A DNA stretch of 44,945 nt, taken from the IMG/VR virus record IMGVR_UViG_3300003322_000020, positions 1 to 44,945 of that record. The stretch is one strand, 5' to 3'. The notes beneath the pieces are model-generated. The model saw only the letters and a program-made list of their open reading frames with translations. It ran no database searches and had not been told where the DNA came from. Origin of the DNA: a virus. Shown here piece by piece: positions 22,531-29,855 of the stretch (its first letter is position 1; every line of letters starts with the position of its first letter). The position numbers were made by a program, and so were the translations under genes.

Positions 22531-22693
22531 CAAGAAGTCCCGTCGCTACGGCCAGGGCGGATCGAAGCACAAGCACACCCCCAACCTGGAGCGGCCCAAC
22601 GGTAAGGCGTGGAAGAAGAACCCCCGCGCATTCGACCTCGTGAAGGGTCGGCTCGTTCTGGCCGACAACCGGACCAAGGGCCTGTCCATCTGA
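22523..22693 (+). CDS. Small basic protein
   Basis: A 56-residue, strongly basic protein (SKKSRRYGQGGSKHKHTPN at the start, GKAWKKNPRAF later). High charge suggests nucleic-acid binding. It overlaps the end of the previous gene, with TGAGGAG as ribosome site. Not recognised. Confidence 0.55.
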   Translation: MASKKSRRYGQGGSKHKHTPNLERPNGKAWKKNPRAFDLVKGRLVLADNRTKGLSI

Positions 22694-22713
22694 TCACTGT
22701 GACTTAAGTGCAG

Positions 22714-22757
22714 CGCCCGGCTCGACCGGGCGTTGTGCCAGCATCACAGTGGTGCTG
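22714..22757 (+). other. Two tandem intergenic hairpins
   Basis: CGCCCGG-CTCGA-CCGGGCG (22714-22732) and CAGCATC-ACAGT-GGTGCTG (22739-22757, one U-G). They occupy the place of a tRNA-like cassette, but no T-loop is present. They could be processing or partial termination hairpins. Confidence 0.55.
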
Positions 22758-22776
22758 ATCTCGAAAGGGAGAGGAC

Positions 22777-23184
22777 ATGATCGTTTACCGAGTCGAGAGT
22801 ACAGAGTACGTCGACCCGCGTACCGGTCTCGGTGCAGGTCCGTTCGCTGGCATGTGGTATACCGCCAGCAATGACCCGCGCTGGTGGGATGTTCGTGACA
22901 TGCTCCTGGAGGCCATGAAAGAGGCCCGAGCCAGGGGTGTCGAACTCCCCACCCCGGCAGGGGATCCCCTCCTTGGAGGGATCAGCCCCTCTGAGGTGTG
23001 CGGTGTGGACAACATGAACTCGATCCGCACTTGGTTCGGAAGCCACCTCCAGGCTATACTGGATGACGGCTTCCAGGTCAGGAAGTACGAGGTGCCCGAC
23101 TGGGCATGTCGTCGTGGGCTGGCCGGGCAAGTGGTGTTCCGCCACGATCAGGCAGTACCGGTAGACAACGAGGAGAAGTACTGA
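22777..23184 (+). CDS. Early protein, unknown function
   Basis: A 135-residue protein starting with a beta strand and YRVESTEYVDPRTGLGAGPF, with a helical region (VRDMLLEAMKEARARG) and the motif CGVDNMNSIRTWF followed by ILDDGFQVRKYEVPD. The layout resembles small phage proteins with an ART-like or RolB-like feel, but I cannot assign it. The ATG follows AAAGGGAGAGG. Confidence 0.6.
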   Translation: MIVYRVESTEYVDPRTGLGAGPFAGMWYTASNDPRWWDVRDMLLEAMKEARARGVELPTPAGDPLLGGISPSEVCGVDNMNSIRTWFGSHLQAILDDGFQVRKYEVPDWACRRGLAGQVVFRHDQAVPVDNEEKY

Positions 23185-23681
23185 TGAGTGACGAGACTCC
23201 GGAGATCAACTCTGCCGAAGCTGAGGCTGAGGCGATCCTCCAGGAAGCGTTCACCAAGATCGACCTCGACGGTGAGGACTGCCCGCAGGGTGATGCCTGC
23301 GCCATCCACCACCGCAACGACGAAGAGATCGTCGATGAGGAGATCGAGTTCGGCCGTCTCATCACCTACGTGGGTGACTACGTGGTGATCACGACGGACA
23401 ACCCTGAGCTGGAGAATCCGATCTTCCTGCTCAAGATGATCCTCGGCCAGGTCAAGAAGGAGAACATTCCCGACCTGTACGAGACCTGCGTCATCCGTGT
23501 GGGTGACGGCGCGCTCGCTGACCTGCGAGCGGCGACGGACGACGTTCGTCGTGACTCCGTTCGGTTCGTGCAGAAGCACAACGAGTGGAGCAACTTCAAG
23601 GACGCCCACAACGTGGTCGTCAACGGGGTCAAGGAGGAGCTGATCGACGTCAGCAAGCCCGCGTTCCCCAAGGAGAAGTGA
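23184..23681 (+). CDS. Acidic early protein, unknown function
   Basis: A 165-residue, strongly acidic protein. The N-terminal 30 residues are Glu/Ala-rich helix. A likely metal site with CPQGDACAIHH (about 33-43) follows. The rest is mixed alpha/beta. It overlaps the upstream stop by one base (TGATG). No family recognised. Confidence 0.6.
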   Translation: MSDETPEINSAEAEAEAILQEAFTKIDLDGEDCPQGDACAIHHRNDEEIVDEEIEFGRLITYVGDYVVITTDNPELENPIFLLKMILGQVKKENIPDLYETCVIRVGDGALADLRAATDDVRRDSVRFVQKHNEWSNFKDAHNVVVNGVKEELIDVSKPAFPKEK

Positions 23682-23878
23682 TGGGCGTCAAGATCGAGTC
23701 CGAGGACAAGGTCACTGGCGTGGGCTGGGTGCAGTCGAGTGTCTGGAATGCTCGCGACATCCTGGAGCATATCGGTGACGGGACTCTGACCTCTGAGCTG
23801 GAACGTGATGAGCCCGAGTACTACCGGTACTCGGACAACGAGAAGTTCAAGGTCACCATCACAGTAGAGAAGGTGTAA
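23681..23878 (+). CDS. Small early protein, unknown function
   Basis: A 65-residue acidic protein (DILEHIGDGTLTSELERDEP, then beta-type KFKVTITVEKV). It overlaps the previous stop by one base with AAGGAG upstream. It is followed by a GCAA-loop hairpin and a structured RNA region. Confidence 0.6.
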   Translation: MGVKIESEDKVTGVGWVQSSVWNARDILEHIGDGTLTSELERDEPEYYRYSDNEKFKVTITVEKV

Positions 23879-23884
23879 CTCCGT

Positions 23885-23902
23885 CCGCCCCGCAAGGGGC
23901 GG
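23885..23902 (+). terminator. GCAA-tetraloop hairpin
   Basis: CCGCCCC and GGGGCGG pair perfectly around GCAA directly after the stop of the 23681-23878 gene. No U-tract; a 3'-end stabiliser or weak terminator. Confidence 0.5.
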
Positions 23903-23911
23903 CGGTCAAGT

Positions 23912-23991
23912 CGACACATGGGTCCGGCCTCAGATAGGCTGGCCGCGTAGGGCTGGTCACCCGATGATCGCGTTTGTTCGCTCATGTGTCG
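23912..23991 (+). ncRNA. Predicted three-way-junction RNA element
   Basis: A 9-bp closing helix CGACACATG/CATGTGTCG (23912-23920 with 23983-23991) encloses two arms: CCGGCCT-CAGAT-AGGCTGG (one G-U) and CGCG...GGG-CTGGTCA-CCC...CGCG (23944-23972). It lies in a 147-nt gap upstream of the 24026 gene. It could be a small RNA or a cis-acting leader. I recognise no known riboswitch family. Confidence 0.5.
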
Positions 23992-24025
23992 GCCTGTCCG
24001 CAGGTCGCGGAGAGAAAGGATGGAC

Positions 24026-24268
24026 ATGGGTAACGCAAGCACCGCATGGGTGGCGAGTAAGTCATCCAGCCCGTACCTTGCGCTGGTCAACGACAACGTG
24101 ATCGAGATTTGTGTCACGGGACCGAACCCTCGCAGCGATGCCGAGTCGTACGCCAAGGACTACGTCCTTGAGACCGGCAAGACCGCCTACATCTATGAGC
24201 TGGAGATCGCCCAGATCATGGGCTACAAGCTCTACAAGGAGGTGAACGCCTTTGTCCCTCCCAAGTAA
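24026..24268 (+). CDS. Small early protein, unknown function
   Basis: An 80-residue mixed alpha/beta protein (PYLALVNDNVIEICVTGPNP, later ETGKTAYIYELEIAQIMGY). I prefer the ATG at 24026 over 24020 because GAAAGG then sits at normal spacing. The next gene starts inside it at a TTG. Confidence 0.6.
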   Translation: MGNASTAWVASKSSSPYLALVNDNVIEICVTGPNPRSDAESYAKDYVLETGKTAYIYELEIAQIMGYKLYKEVNAFVPPK

Positions 24269-24833
24269 GGCGCAGCAGATAGCTGCCGTAGCCAAGTTCA
24301 TGGACTCAGACTTCACTGAGGGTAAGAGCCTGGACGAAGCAGCGAAGGCTGTGGTGGACGGCTACCATGAGGCACTAGTGAGCGGGCTCAAGAAGCCCGC
24401 CACACCTCTCCGTCAGGACATGCTCTTCAAGATGCCCATTGACAACAAGGTGCGCAGGGTGGCATGGTTGGAGGACGGTAAGGTTTGGATCGTCGGCGAG
24501 ACAGACTCATACGGCTGGCTTGGCAACGAGTCCGACTCTACCTGGGATCTCTGCGAGGAGTTCCGACCGAAGACCTACAAGGTGATCGAGGAGAAGCGCA
24601 AGCTGGTCGAGATGTCCGACGAAGAGATCGAGGAGACTTGGTCGAATCCGGACTGGATCGTGGGCGACGTCGTTTCACAGCGACAGAGGCAGTACATCTT
24701 CGAGATCATCGCTACCGGTCCGCAGTGCGTGCTCATGCGGAACGTCAAGACCGGCGTACTCAACGTCGACAGCAACAGTAGCCTGGACAAGCACTACCAG
24801 CGTGAACGCCAGGTCGGAAAGGTGGTCTGGTGA
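24252..24833 (+). CDS. Early protein, unknown function
   Basis: A 193-residue protein. The start is a TTG at 24252, preceded 7 bases upstream by a perfect AAGGAGGTG, so the site decides the start. Residues 1-40 are helical; two beta-rich halves follow (VRRVAWLEDGKVWIVGETDS and later IVGDVVSQRQRQYIFEIIAT). The second resembles an SH3-like barrel. It overlaps its neighbours on both sides. Confidence 0.65.
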   Translation: MSLPSKAQQIAAVAKFMDSDFTEGKSLDEAAKAVVDGYHEALVSGLKKPATPLRQDMLFKMPIDNKVRRVAWLEDGKVWIVGETDSYGWLGNESDSTWDLCEEFRPKTYKVIEEKRKLVEMSDEEIEETWSNPDWIVGDVVSQRQRQYIFEIIATGPQCVLMRNVKTGVLNVDSNSSLDKHYQRERQVGKVVW

Positions 24834-25018
24834 TACATGACTGGGTAGTTCTGATCATGTGGGTGACCAGTCTTCTGGTCACTCTCTGGGGTCAGAAGTG
24901 GAAGGCAAAGGCCGAGCGTCTGCACGACGCTCTGACGTACATGGTGGAGGAGCAGGCCGATGAAGGCGTGGCTGAAGAAGGCGTGGACGAAGAGTCAGAC
25001 CCAAGCGATCGGGTTTGA
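24830..25018 (+). CDS. Single-pass membrane protein
   Basis: A 62-residue protein: hydrophobic helix at about 4-20 (DWVVLIMWVTSLLVTLWG), basic linker, then an acidic helical tail. The GTG start overlaps the upstream stop (GTGA). Arrangement and size are spanin- or holin-like, but the position in the early block argues against lysis. Confidence 0.6.
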   Translation: MIHDWVVLIMWVTSLLVTLWGQKWKAKAERLHDALTYMVEEQADEGVAEEGVDEESDPSDRV

Positions 25019-25115
25019 GTTCACCACCAAGCGCGGCACGCACGTCCACGTCTACCTGACGTGGCTGGGCGTGTTCATCTGGGGGGCTGTCGCTACGTGG
25101 CTGATCTTCGGATGA
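24960..25115 (+). CDS. Small membrane protein, out-of-frame overlap
   Basis: A 51-residue protein beginning inside the previous gene in another frame (ATG at 24960 after GGAGGAGCAG). A basic N-terminus (KAWLKKAWTKSQ) is followed by a hydrophobic helix (YLTWLGVFIWGAVATWLIF). Its stop overlaps the next start (ATGA). The 59-base overlap with 24830-25018 is unusual, but the tight coupling supports it. Confidence 0.5.
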   Translation: MKAWLKKAWTKSQTQAIGFEFTTKRGTHVHVYLTWLGVFIWGAVATWLIFG

Positions 25116-25366
25116 CCAGCGAGCAGCTCACCATCCTCAAGACGTTCATCGAGGACGTTCGGGAGAACGGCAAGACCGAGGGTGTGATCTACCTCGGTGG
25201 TCCAGGCAAGAAGCTGGACTATGTGGACGTGTCGCTCGCTCGGTTCCAGTCCTATCGGGGCCGCACGACGGCGGCCCTCCTGGAGGAGCTGGAAGATCTC
25301 TGCGTAGGTGCGGAGTATCTCCACTTCCAGACCGAGGACATCATCGTCCACCTGCAAGCATCATGA
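25112..25366 (+). CDS. Small early protein, unknown function
   Basis: An 84-residue helical/beta protein (ILKTFIEDVRENGKTEGVIY, later GRTTAALLEELEDLCVGAEY). The start is coupled to the upstream stop (ATGA). It is the last gene of this rightward run and is followed by a terminator-like hairpin. Confidence 0.6.
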   Translation: MTSEQLTILKTFIEDVRENGKTEGVIYLGGPGKKLDYVDVSLARFQSYRGRTTAALLEELEDLCVGAEYLHFQTEDIIVHLQAS

Positions 25367-25370
25367 GAAA

Positions 25371-25390
25371 GGGCCCCCGAAAGGGGGCCC
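25371..25390 (+). terminator. GAAA-tetraloop terminator-like hairpin
   Basis: GGGCCCCC and GGGGGCCC form a perfect 8-bp stem around GAAA between the 25112-25366 gene and the tRNA gene. It marks the end of the rightward run. It lacks a clear U-run, which is common in high-GC hosts. Confidence 0.65.
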
Positions 25391-25393
25391 CAT

Positions 25394-25480
25394 GGGAGAG
25401 ATCGGTCGTTGGCTTGACCGGCGAGCTGTGCACCTCGCGACCTGTATGGGTCACCGGTGGTTCGAATCCACCCTCTCCCA
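25394..25480 (+). tRNA. Type II (long variable arm) tRNA-like gene, unusual anticodon loop
   Basis: An 87-nt element: acceptor GGGAGAG/CTCTCCC, D-arm GGT/ACC, anticodon stem GCGAG/CTCGC, variable arm GACC...GGTC, T-arm GGTGG-TTCGAAT-CCACC, discriminator A, no CCA. The anticodon loop is CTGTGCAC, eight bases instead of seven. Read from U33 the triplet would be GTG (His), but His tRNAs have short variable arms. The identity is therefore unclear: a Leu/Ser-type scaffold, a frameshift-suppressor-like tRNA or a non-decoding relative are all possible. Confidence 0.75.
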
Positions 25481-25481
25481 C

Positions 25482-26159
25482 TTAGCCTTCGTAGTCACGC
25501 TCTGTGCGAGCTGCGGAGGCCGCGTTGCCGGGCCTGTAGGGCACCTCTGCCGGGTTGCGAACCTGGCTCAGGTCCCTCTTGCCGAGGAACTGCTGAATGG
25601 CGCTCACAGCGCCATCGTGACGCTGCTTGGCAGCCTGGCGACTGATGCCCACATGGGCACCAATCTGCTCGAAGGTCTCGTTGTACTTGTACCGCCAGAC
25701 CAGCAGGTTGTACTGATCTTCTGGGAGTGACGTGATGGCGCGACTGACATCCGAGTACGAGGCGAGATTGTTGCCTCCGGTGGCAGGCTCAGCCTTGGCG
25801 CGAGGCATTCCTGCCTGCGCCGACTGGGCGAACGACTGCCAGTCTTCGTGTACGAACACCACTTCCAGGATGCTCTTGATCATGTCGAGCGGGTAGTTGA
25901 ACTGGTCCTCCTCATCGTAGCCGTAGCTGGCCGCGTCCTCCTTCTTGAGGGCTGTCTGAGCCGCACGAACCAGGTAGGTGTGAAGCACCGCCTCGTAGTT
26001 CTGCTCGGTGAGGATTCTGGTGACCGTGTTCTTGTTTTCCATGATCCACACCCAGATCTCCTGCTTGACGTCGGAGATGTCGTGGTGTGCAGGGAAGCTG
26101 GACTTAGCGGCACTGGCAGCACGCTCGACTGCCGGTGTCAATCTCGTGTAGTCGATCAT
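25482..26159 (-). CDS. Sigma-70-family-like transcription factor
   Basis: A 225-residue protein. The C-terminal part (about 140-190) looks like sigma region 4: ITSLPEDQYNLLVWRYKYNE, then TFEQIGAHVGISRQAAKQRH as helix-turn-helix. The N-terminal half has a helical region with DISDVKQEIWVWIM and VRAAQTALKKE that resembles region 2 (DLxQE..W). It probably directs host RNA polymerase to phage promoters or binds DNA as a regulator. It is transcribed opposite to its surroundings and ends next to the tRNA gene. The start chosen is MIDY with GGAAGGG upstream. Confidence 0.75.
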   Translation of the reverse strand: MIDYTRLTPAVERAASAAKSSFPAHHDISDVKQEIWVWIMENKNTVTRILTEQNYEAVLHTYLVRAAQTALKKEDAASYGYDEEDQFNYPLDMIKSILEVVFVHEDWQSFAQSAQAGMPRAKAEPATGGNNLASYSDVSRAITSLPEDQYNLLVWRYKYNETFEQIGAHVGISRQAAKQRHDGAVSAIQQFLGKRDLSQVRNPAEVPYRPGNAASAARTERDYEG

Positions 26160-26309
26160 TCGAGGTACCCTTCCAGTGAGCCGATGAACCCTAGCATCCG
26201 TGAGTCGCACGCCAGGTGGGCGTGCGCCCCTTCCTTCAGTTCCAACGCCGGTTGATCAGGAGTTATTTCCTTCCAGCACCAGACGCATACCGTGCCTGGC
26301 TGTACCGGC

Positions 26310-27077
26310 TCAATACTTATCGCCACGGAAGATGAACCCCCTGTCGACCATCGTGACCAGCTCGGGATACACCCGCTTACCGTCGTCCGTGAGGAATCCG
26401 AACGACATCGTCCAGTTCACGGCTCCGTCCTTGACGTACGTCGCAGCCACTGGATCCATGATGCTTCCCGCGTTCATCGTGAATCGCGGGGTAACCTTCC
26501 CGTCGTAACCGTACGAACGGGTAAGTAGGAAAGGTTGGTGTGTATGTCCGAAGACGAAGGACTTGTCGCTACCGTAGCGGCGAGCAAACTTCGTGTCCCA
26601 GGCGGAGGCACTGGCGCAGTACCCGCCAGACTCGTGGCCGTGTACCGCAAGTACATTGGTCGCGATCCGGGTGGGCCCTCGCTCATATCGCCAGTCGATC
26701 TCATCAAGCTCGAAGAGACGTGGCATGTCCAGCGCCCTGAGGGGTCCGAGTGGCGCAGCGTACTTCTTGATGAAGTCCTTGACGCGAGCGTCGTGGTTTC
26801 CCTCAAGCCAGAGGAGATCAGCGGCTGGAGCAGCCTCCCGGAGGGGTACCAGGACGTCTTCCCTGAAGCCGTCTATGTGCTCCTGTAGGGTCTGCTCGTA
26901 CTCCAGGGCAGTATCCTTGGCCCAGCGACTGACCGTAGGGAAGTCGATGCCATCGCCGATCTGGACGATTCTGTCCGGCTTGTGGTCGGCCGCTACCTTG
27001 ATCAGCTTCTTGAGTGCAAGCTCATCATGGTAAGGGTATTGCACATCCGGGATGATCAGTGTAGTCTTTGCCTTCAT
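26310..27077 (-). CDS. Calcineurin-like metallophosphoesterase
   Basis: This 255-residue protein has the ordered metallophosphatase motifs: PDVQYPYHD (Gln replaces the usual His in DxH), QIGDGIDF, LEGNHDAR, AVHGHES and FGHTHQP. It hydrolyses phosphoesters with a two-metal site; the substrate (nucleotide, DNA end or protein) cannot be read. It pairs with the sigma-like gene on the minus strand, with 150 bases between them. The ATG is at 27077-27075; upstream open frame is intergenic. Confidence 0.88.
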   Translation of the reverse strand: MKAKTTLIIPDVQYPYHDELALKKLIKVAADHKPDRIVQIGDGIDFPTVSRWAKDTALEYEQTLQEHIDGFREDVLVPLREAAPAADLLWLEGNHDARVKDFIKKYAAPLGPLRALDMPRLFELDEIDWRYERGPTRIATNVLAVHGHESGGYCASASAWDTKFARRYGSDKSFVFGHTHQPFLLTRSYGYDGKVTPRFTMNAGSIMDPVAATYVKDGAVNWTMSFGFLTDDGKRVYPELVTMVDRGFIFRGDKY

Positions 27078-27165
27078 AACACCATCGTAGCACGTCAAGC
27101 ACGTGTCTAAGGGTGTGACGCAGGTCACAAGAACTACCTGAAATTTTTCTGGGGAAACCTGGAAT

Positions 27166-27185
27166 ACAGCCCCCCTCGGGGCTGT
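27166..27185. terminator. 8-bp intergenic hairpin
   Basis: ACAGCCCC and GGGGCTGT pair perfectly around CCTC in the divergent gap between the metallophosphoesterase and the WhiB gene. The gap (27078-27286) probably holds both promoters. Confidence 0.5.
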
Positions 27186-27228
27186 TGATATGAGTAACCA
27201 TGGCAGACAGTCTGCATACCAACAGCTC

Positions 27229-27249
27229 AACGCCCCCTAACGGGGCGTT
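27229..27249 (+). terminator. 8-bp hairpin upstream of the WhiB gene
   Basis: AACGCCCC and GGGGCGTT pair perfectly around CTAAC, 38 bases before the WhiB start. It may attenuate transcription or stabilise the mRNA 5' end. Confidence 0.5.
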
Positions 27250-27286
27250 GGTTGGCTGGTAGACAGCACTTCTGAACAGGAGTAAC

Positions 27287-27841
27287 ATGGGTAGAACCCA
27301 GCAGTTCGACAAGACCAAGTGGAATCGAGACGTCTTCGATCGAACCACAGATGGTCTCGCTCCAGTGCGAGACCTCGACTGGGAGTACACAGCCAAGCTG
27401 AGTCGACCTGTCTACGATCCGTGGGCGGGGATGAGCAGAGAGTACGTCTGGACTGACGACGCTGCTTGCAATGGCGTGAATCCGGAGCTGTTCCAGATGA
27501 GCCAGACCGGCGATCCTGGACTCGAAGGCATTGGTACACACGAGCTGCGCAAGTTCAACGAGCGTAAGTTCGAGGACGCCAAGAAGTACTGTGAGGGTTG
27601 CCCCGTAAGGGCAACCTGCCTCAAGATGGCGGAGGAGTCGGACCGATACTTCTCGGTTCGTGGTGGTGAGAAGCCCCTCATGCTCCTCCCGCTGAAGGGC
27701 GGCGGTCGGCGTAAGCCTCCCGCCTTCCCGATCGGCGACTTCATCGAGTGGTCTTGCAAGCAGCACGGCAGGGATGCTATGCTGTTCCGGAAGTACAAGG
27801 ATGGCAGTCGGCCGTACTGTGGTACCTGCGCCAACACCTGA
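27287..27841 (+). CDS. whiB: WhiB-family transcription factor with C-terminal extension
   Basis: A 184-residue protein. Four Fe-S ligands are visible: Cys61, then the CEGCPVRATC block (Cys102, Cys105, Cys111; C-x2-C-x5-C). The G-[VI]-W-G-G turn is replaced by SVRGGEKP (123-130). A basic segment follows (GGGRRKPP), then an extra possible zinc site with Cys157, His160, Cys178 and Cys181 not found in ordinary WhiB proteins. WhiB factors are specific to actinobacteria and their phages; in phage TM4 one blocks septation and superinfection. AGGAGT precedes the ATG. Confidence 0.88.
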   Translation: MGRTQQFDKTKWNRDVFDRTTDGLAPVRDLDWEYTAKLSRPVYDPWAGMSREYVWTDDAACNGVNPELFQMSQTGDPGLEGIGTHELRKFNERKFEDAKKYCEGCPVRATCLKMAEESDRYFSVRGGEKPLMLLPLKGGGRRKPPAFPIGDFIEWSCKQHGRDAMLFRKYKDGSRPYCGTCANT

Positions 27842-27854
27842 TAGACTGGAGGGT

Positions 27855-28649
27855 ATGGCACTGGACTACATCAGCTACTCACAGTACAAGTCCTACTCGT
27901 GTCCCCGCAACTGGTACCTGTCCAAGATCCGCAACGCTGAGTCGAAGCAGACCTGGTACATCCCAGTTGGTACGGTGGTGCACGACGGGATAGAGGCTCA
28001 CCTCAAGGGTGAGCCGTTCGATCTCACCCAGAAGTTCTACGATCTGATCACCAAGCAAATGGAGATCGAGCCTGATCTCTCCCGCTGGCTGTCGGGCGGC
28101 CCGAAGGACGCCCCGGTGATCGAAGGAAAGGCGCTACAGCTTGCTCAGGACTGCTACGAGAAGGCTCTGGAGGAGCTGTCTCAGGTGGACGTATGGGAGG
28201 TTGAGTACGACGCGACAGGACGACTTCCATCCCTGGAAGTTCCCGTCGTGGCTTACGTTGACATCCTCGGGGAGCACAAGAAGAAGGGGCCAGTGATCCT
28301 CGACTGGAAGACGGGCAGCACCAAGCCTGACAACTTCCAGTTGGAGACCTATGCCGCGCTCCTCAAGAGCGCGCATCCCAGCATGTACCACCACTACTGG
28401 GGTAGGTATGTGATGCTCGCCCCCGGCAGGCCCAACACCAGGTACGTGGATCTCTCGGCCATCGACCCTGGGGAGGTTGGCAAGAAGTACCAGGCAGTGT
28501 ACGATCGGATGAAGGCCAAGCACTACGAGGCCAACGCCGGGTTCGACTGCAAGTTCTGCTTCAACCAGGACAACTGTCTGGTCAACGCTGGGATGACCCA
28601 GCGTGCGGTCTACTACGACAAGAGTGAGGAAGATGGGCTCCCGTTCTGA
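27855..28649 (+). CDS. Cas4/RecB-like PD-(D/E)XK exonuclease with Fe-S cluster
   Basis: A 264-residue nuclease. N-terminal Cys16 (SYSCPRNWYL) pairs with a C-terminal group Cys232, Cys235 and Cys241 (FDCKFCFNQDNC), as in Cas4 and AddB [4Fe-4S] nucleases. Catalytic residues are His43 (VVHDGIEAHL), Asp136 (VAYVDILGE), Asp150 and Lys152 (LDWKTG), followed by QLETYA. No CRISPR is nearby. In actinophages this enzyme class is found with replication/recombination genes and probably resects DNA ends. GGAGGG lies one base from the ATG. Confidence 0.88.
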   Translation: MALDYISYSQYKSYSCPRNWYLSKIRNAESKQTWYIPVGTVVHDGIEAHLKGEPFDLTQKFYDLITKQMEIEPDLSRWLSGGPKDAPVIEGKALQLAQDCYEKALEELSQVDVWEVEYDATGRLPSLEVPVVAYVDILGEHKKKGPVILDWKTGSTKPDNFQLETYAALLKSAHPSMYHHYWGRYVMLAPGRPNTRYVDLSAIDPGEVGKKYQAVYDRMKAKHYEANAGFDCKFCFNQDNCLVNAGMTQRAVYYDKSEEDGLPF

Positions 28650-28890
28650 CGACGCGTACTGGAACGACAAGTACGCCGAGGCGGTGGAGAACACGTACAG
28701 CATCACGCTGGGCGTGAGCGTTCAAGGGACCAAGGTCGAGGAGACCTACTCCCTTGAGGAGTTCGGCTGCTCCGATCAGGAGTGGGACGACAAGACCGAA
28801 GAGGAGCGCGAGAAGTTCCTCAACGACGCGGTTGCGGATCACGCAGCCAACTGGGTAGACTCGTGGGGAAAGGTGGAAACGGATGGCTGA
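28633..28890 (+). CDS. Small acidic protein, unknown function
   Basis: An 85-residue protein rich in Glu/Asp/Trp, with YSITLGVSVQGTKVEETYSL as a probable beta pair and a helical C-terminus. It overlaps both neighbours (17 and 8 bases), so it is part of the replication operon. AGTGAGGA serves as ribosome site. Confidence 0.6.
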   Translation: MGSRSDDAYWNDKYAEAVENTYSITLGVSVQGTKVEETYSLEEFGCSDQEWDDKTEEEREKFLNDAVADHAANWVDSWGKVETDG

Positions 28891-29332
28891 GATCGAGTTC
28901 CTGCTCCCGACCGTCCAGTACGGTAACGTGAAGGTGAGGGCAACTCCCGAGGAGCTGGGGATCGATGGTGTACAGGATGCCGGTGCGCTCGGCGTGGCGG
29001 CTGCCGTCTACCTGAACCTCTTCACGCAGGGCTTCAAGGTCGGCACGCAGGTCGACGTGACCTACGATGACGGAGGCCCCAAGCCTCCGCCCCCTGCGCC
29101 CATCGAGAGGGTCGAGGTGGATCCTGAGGAGCTGATCAAGACGCAGCTCGGAGCCACCACGGTCAGCGAGGACTACACGGCTGACCCCACCGTCCCGGAC
29201 GACGAGCCCGAGGGCGAGAACGAGAACATCCCGTGGAATCGGCAGGCGGTTGACACCAAGCCGAAGCCGTGGGAGACTGGAACTACCCCACCACAGAACG
29301 TGGTGAAGGTAGCAGAGATCAACTGGTCGTAA
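28883..29332 (+). CDS. Replication-operon protein, unknown function
   Basis: A 149-residue protein. The first 70 residues are mixed beta (EFLLPTVQYGNVKVRATPEE). A Pro-rich linker (PPPPAP) and an acidic, disordered tail follow, ending in VVKVAEINWS. An acidic flexible tail of this type is seen in single-stranded-DNA-binding proteins and their partners, but the fold is not diagnostic. Confidence 0.6.
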   Translation: MAEIEFLLPTVQYGNVKVRATPEELGIDGVQDAGALGVAAAVYLNLFTQGFKVGTQVDVTYDDGGPKPPPPAPIERVEVDPEELIKTQLGATTVSEDYTADPTVPDDEPEGENENIPWNRQAVDTKPKPWETGTTPPQNVVKVAEINWS

Positions 29333-29352
29333 GGTAAGCAGGAGGAAACACT

Positions 29353-29784
29353 GTGGCAACTCTGAATGATCTCTTCGGCGGCAACGGCGGCGCTCCGTTC
29401 TACCCGCTTCAGCAGCCCGGCGACAAGGTCGTCGGCGTCATCACCGAGGAGCCGAAGACCGACGTTCCGGTCTACGACTTCAACACCAAGAAGCCGAAGT
29501 ACTTCGTGGAGGTCACTCCCGGTACGTGGAAGGTGCTCCCGGAGGGGCAGTTCGACAAGGACTCCCAGAACCACCGGCCGGTCCACAAGATCGTGGTCAC
29601 CATCCAGACGGCGGACGGCAAGACCTACCGCATCGACTTCAACACGAAGCAGGAGCGGGAGGCTCTGAAGCAGGAGATGCAGAGCACCGGCCTGAACCTG
29701 GAGCCCGGTGTCACCATCGGCAAGCAGGTGACGGCACGGTCCGGCAACAACAAGACCATCGCGGTCAAGCTGGTGCAGGGCTGA
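29353..29784 (+). CDS. OB-fold-like protein, possible ssDNA-binding protein
   Basis: A 143-residue protein. It opens with TLNDLFGGNGG, then a beta-rich domain (GDKVVGVITEEPKTDVPVYD, KIVVTIQTADGKTYRIDFNT) and ends GVTIGKQVTARSGNNKTIAV. The order of strands and place between the nuclease and RecA-like genes resemble actinophage OB-fold DNA-binding proteins. The GTG start has AGGAGGA upstream. Annotation is tentative. Confidence 0.55.
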   Translation: MATLNDLFGGNGGAPFYPLQQPGDKVVGVITEEPKTDVPVYDFNTKKPKYFVEVTPGTWKVLPEGQFDKDSQNHRPVHKIVVTIQTADGKTYRIDFNTKQEREALKQEMQSTGLNLEPGVTIGKQVTARSGNNKTIAVKLVQG

Positions 29785-29806
29785 TCAACTTGGGCCTGGC
29801 ATGATC

Positions 29807-29848
29807 CACAGGAGATCCCTGTGACACCTGGCGGTGACGGCCGCCAGG
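29807..29848 (+). other. Two tandem hairpins upstream of the tmRNA-like element
   Basis: CACAGG-AGATC-CCTGTG (29807-29823) and CCTGGCGG-TGACGG-CCGCCAGG (29827-29848) are both perfect. They separate the OB-like gene from the tmRNA-like RNA and could terminate, stabilise or present processing sites. Confidence 0.6.
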
Positions 29849-29855
29849 CCCACTC

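Noticed and set aside
27855-28649. CRISPR adaptation module (Cas4)
   Set aside because: No repeats-spacers and no cas1/cas2; phage Cas4-like nucleases occur alone in replication operons.
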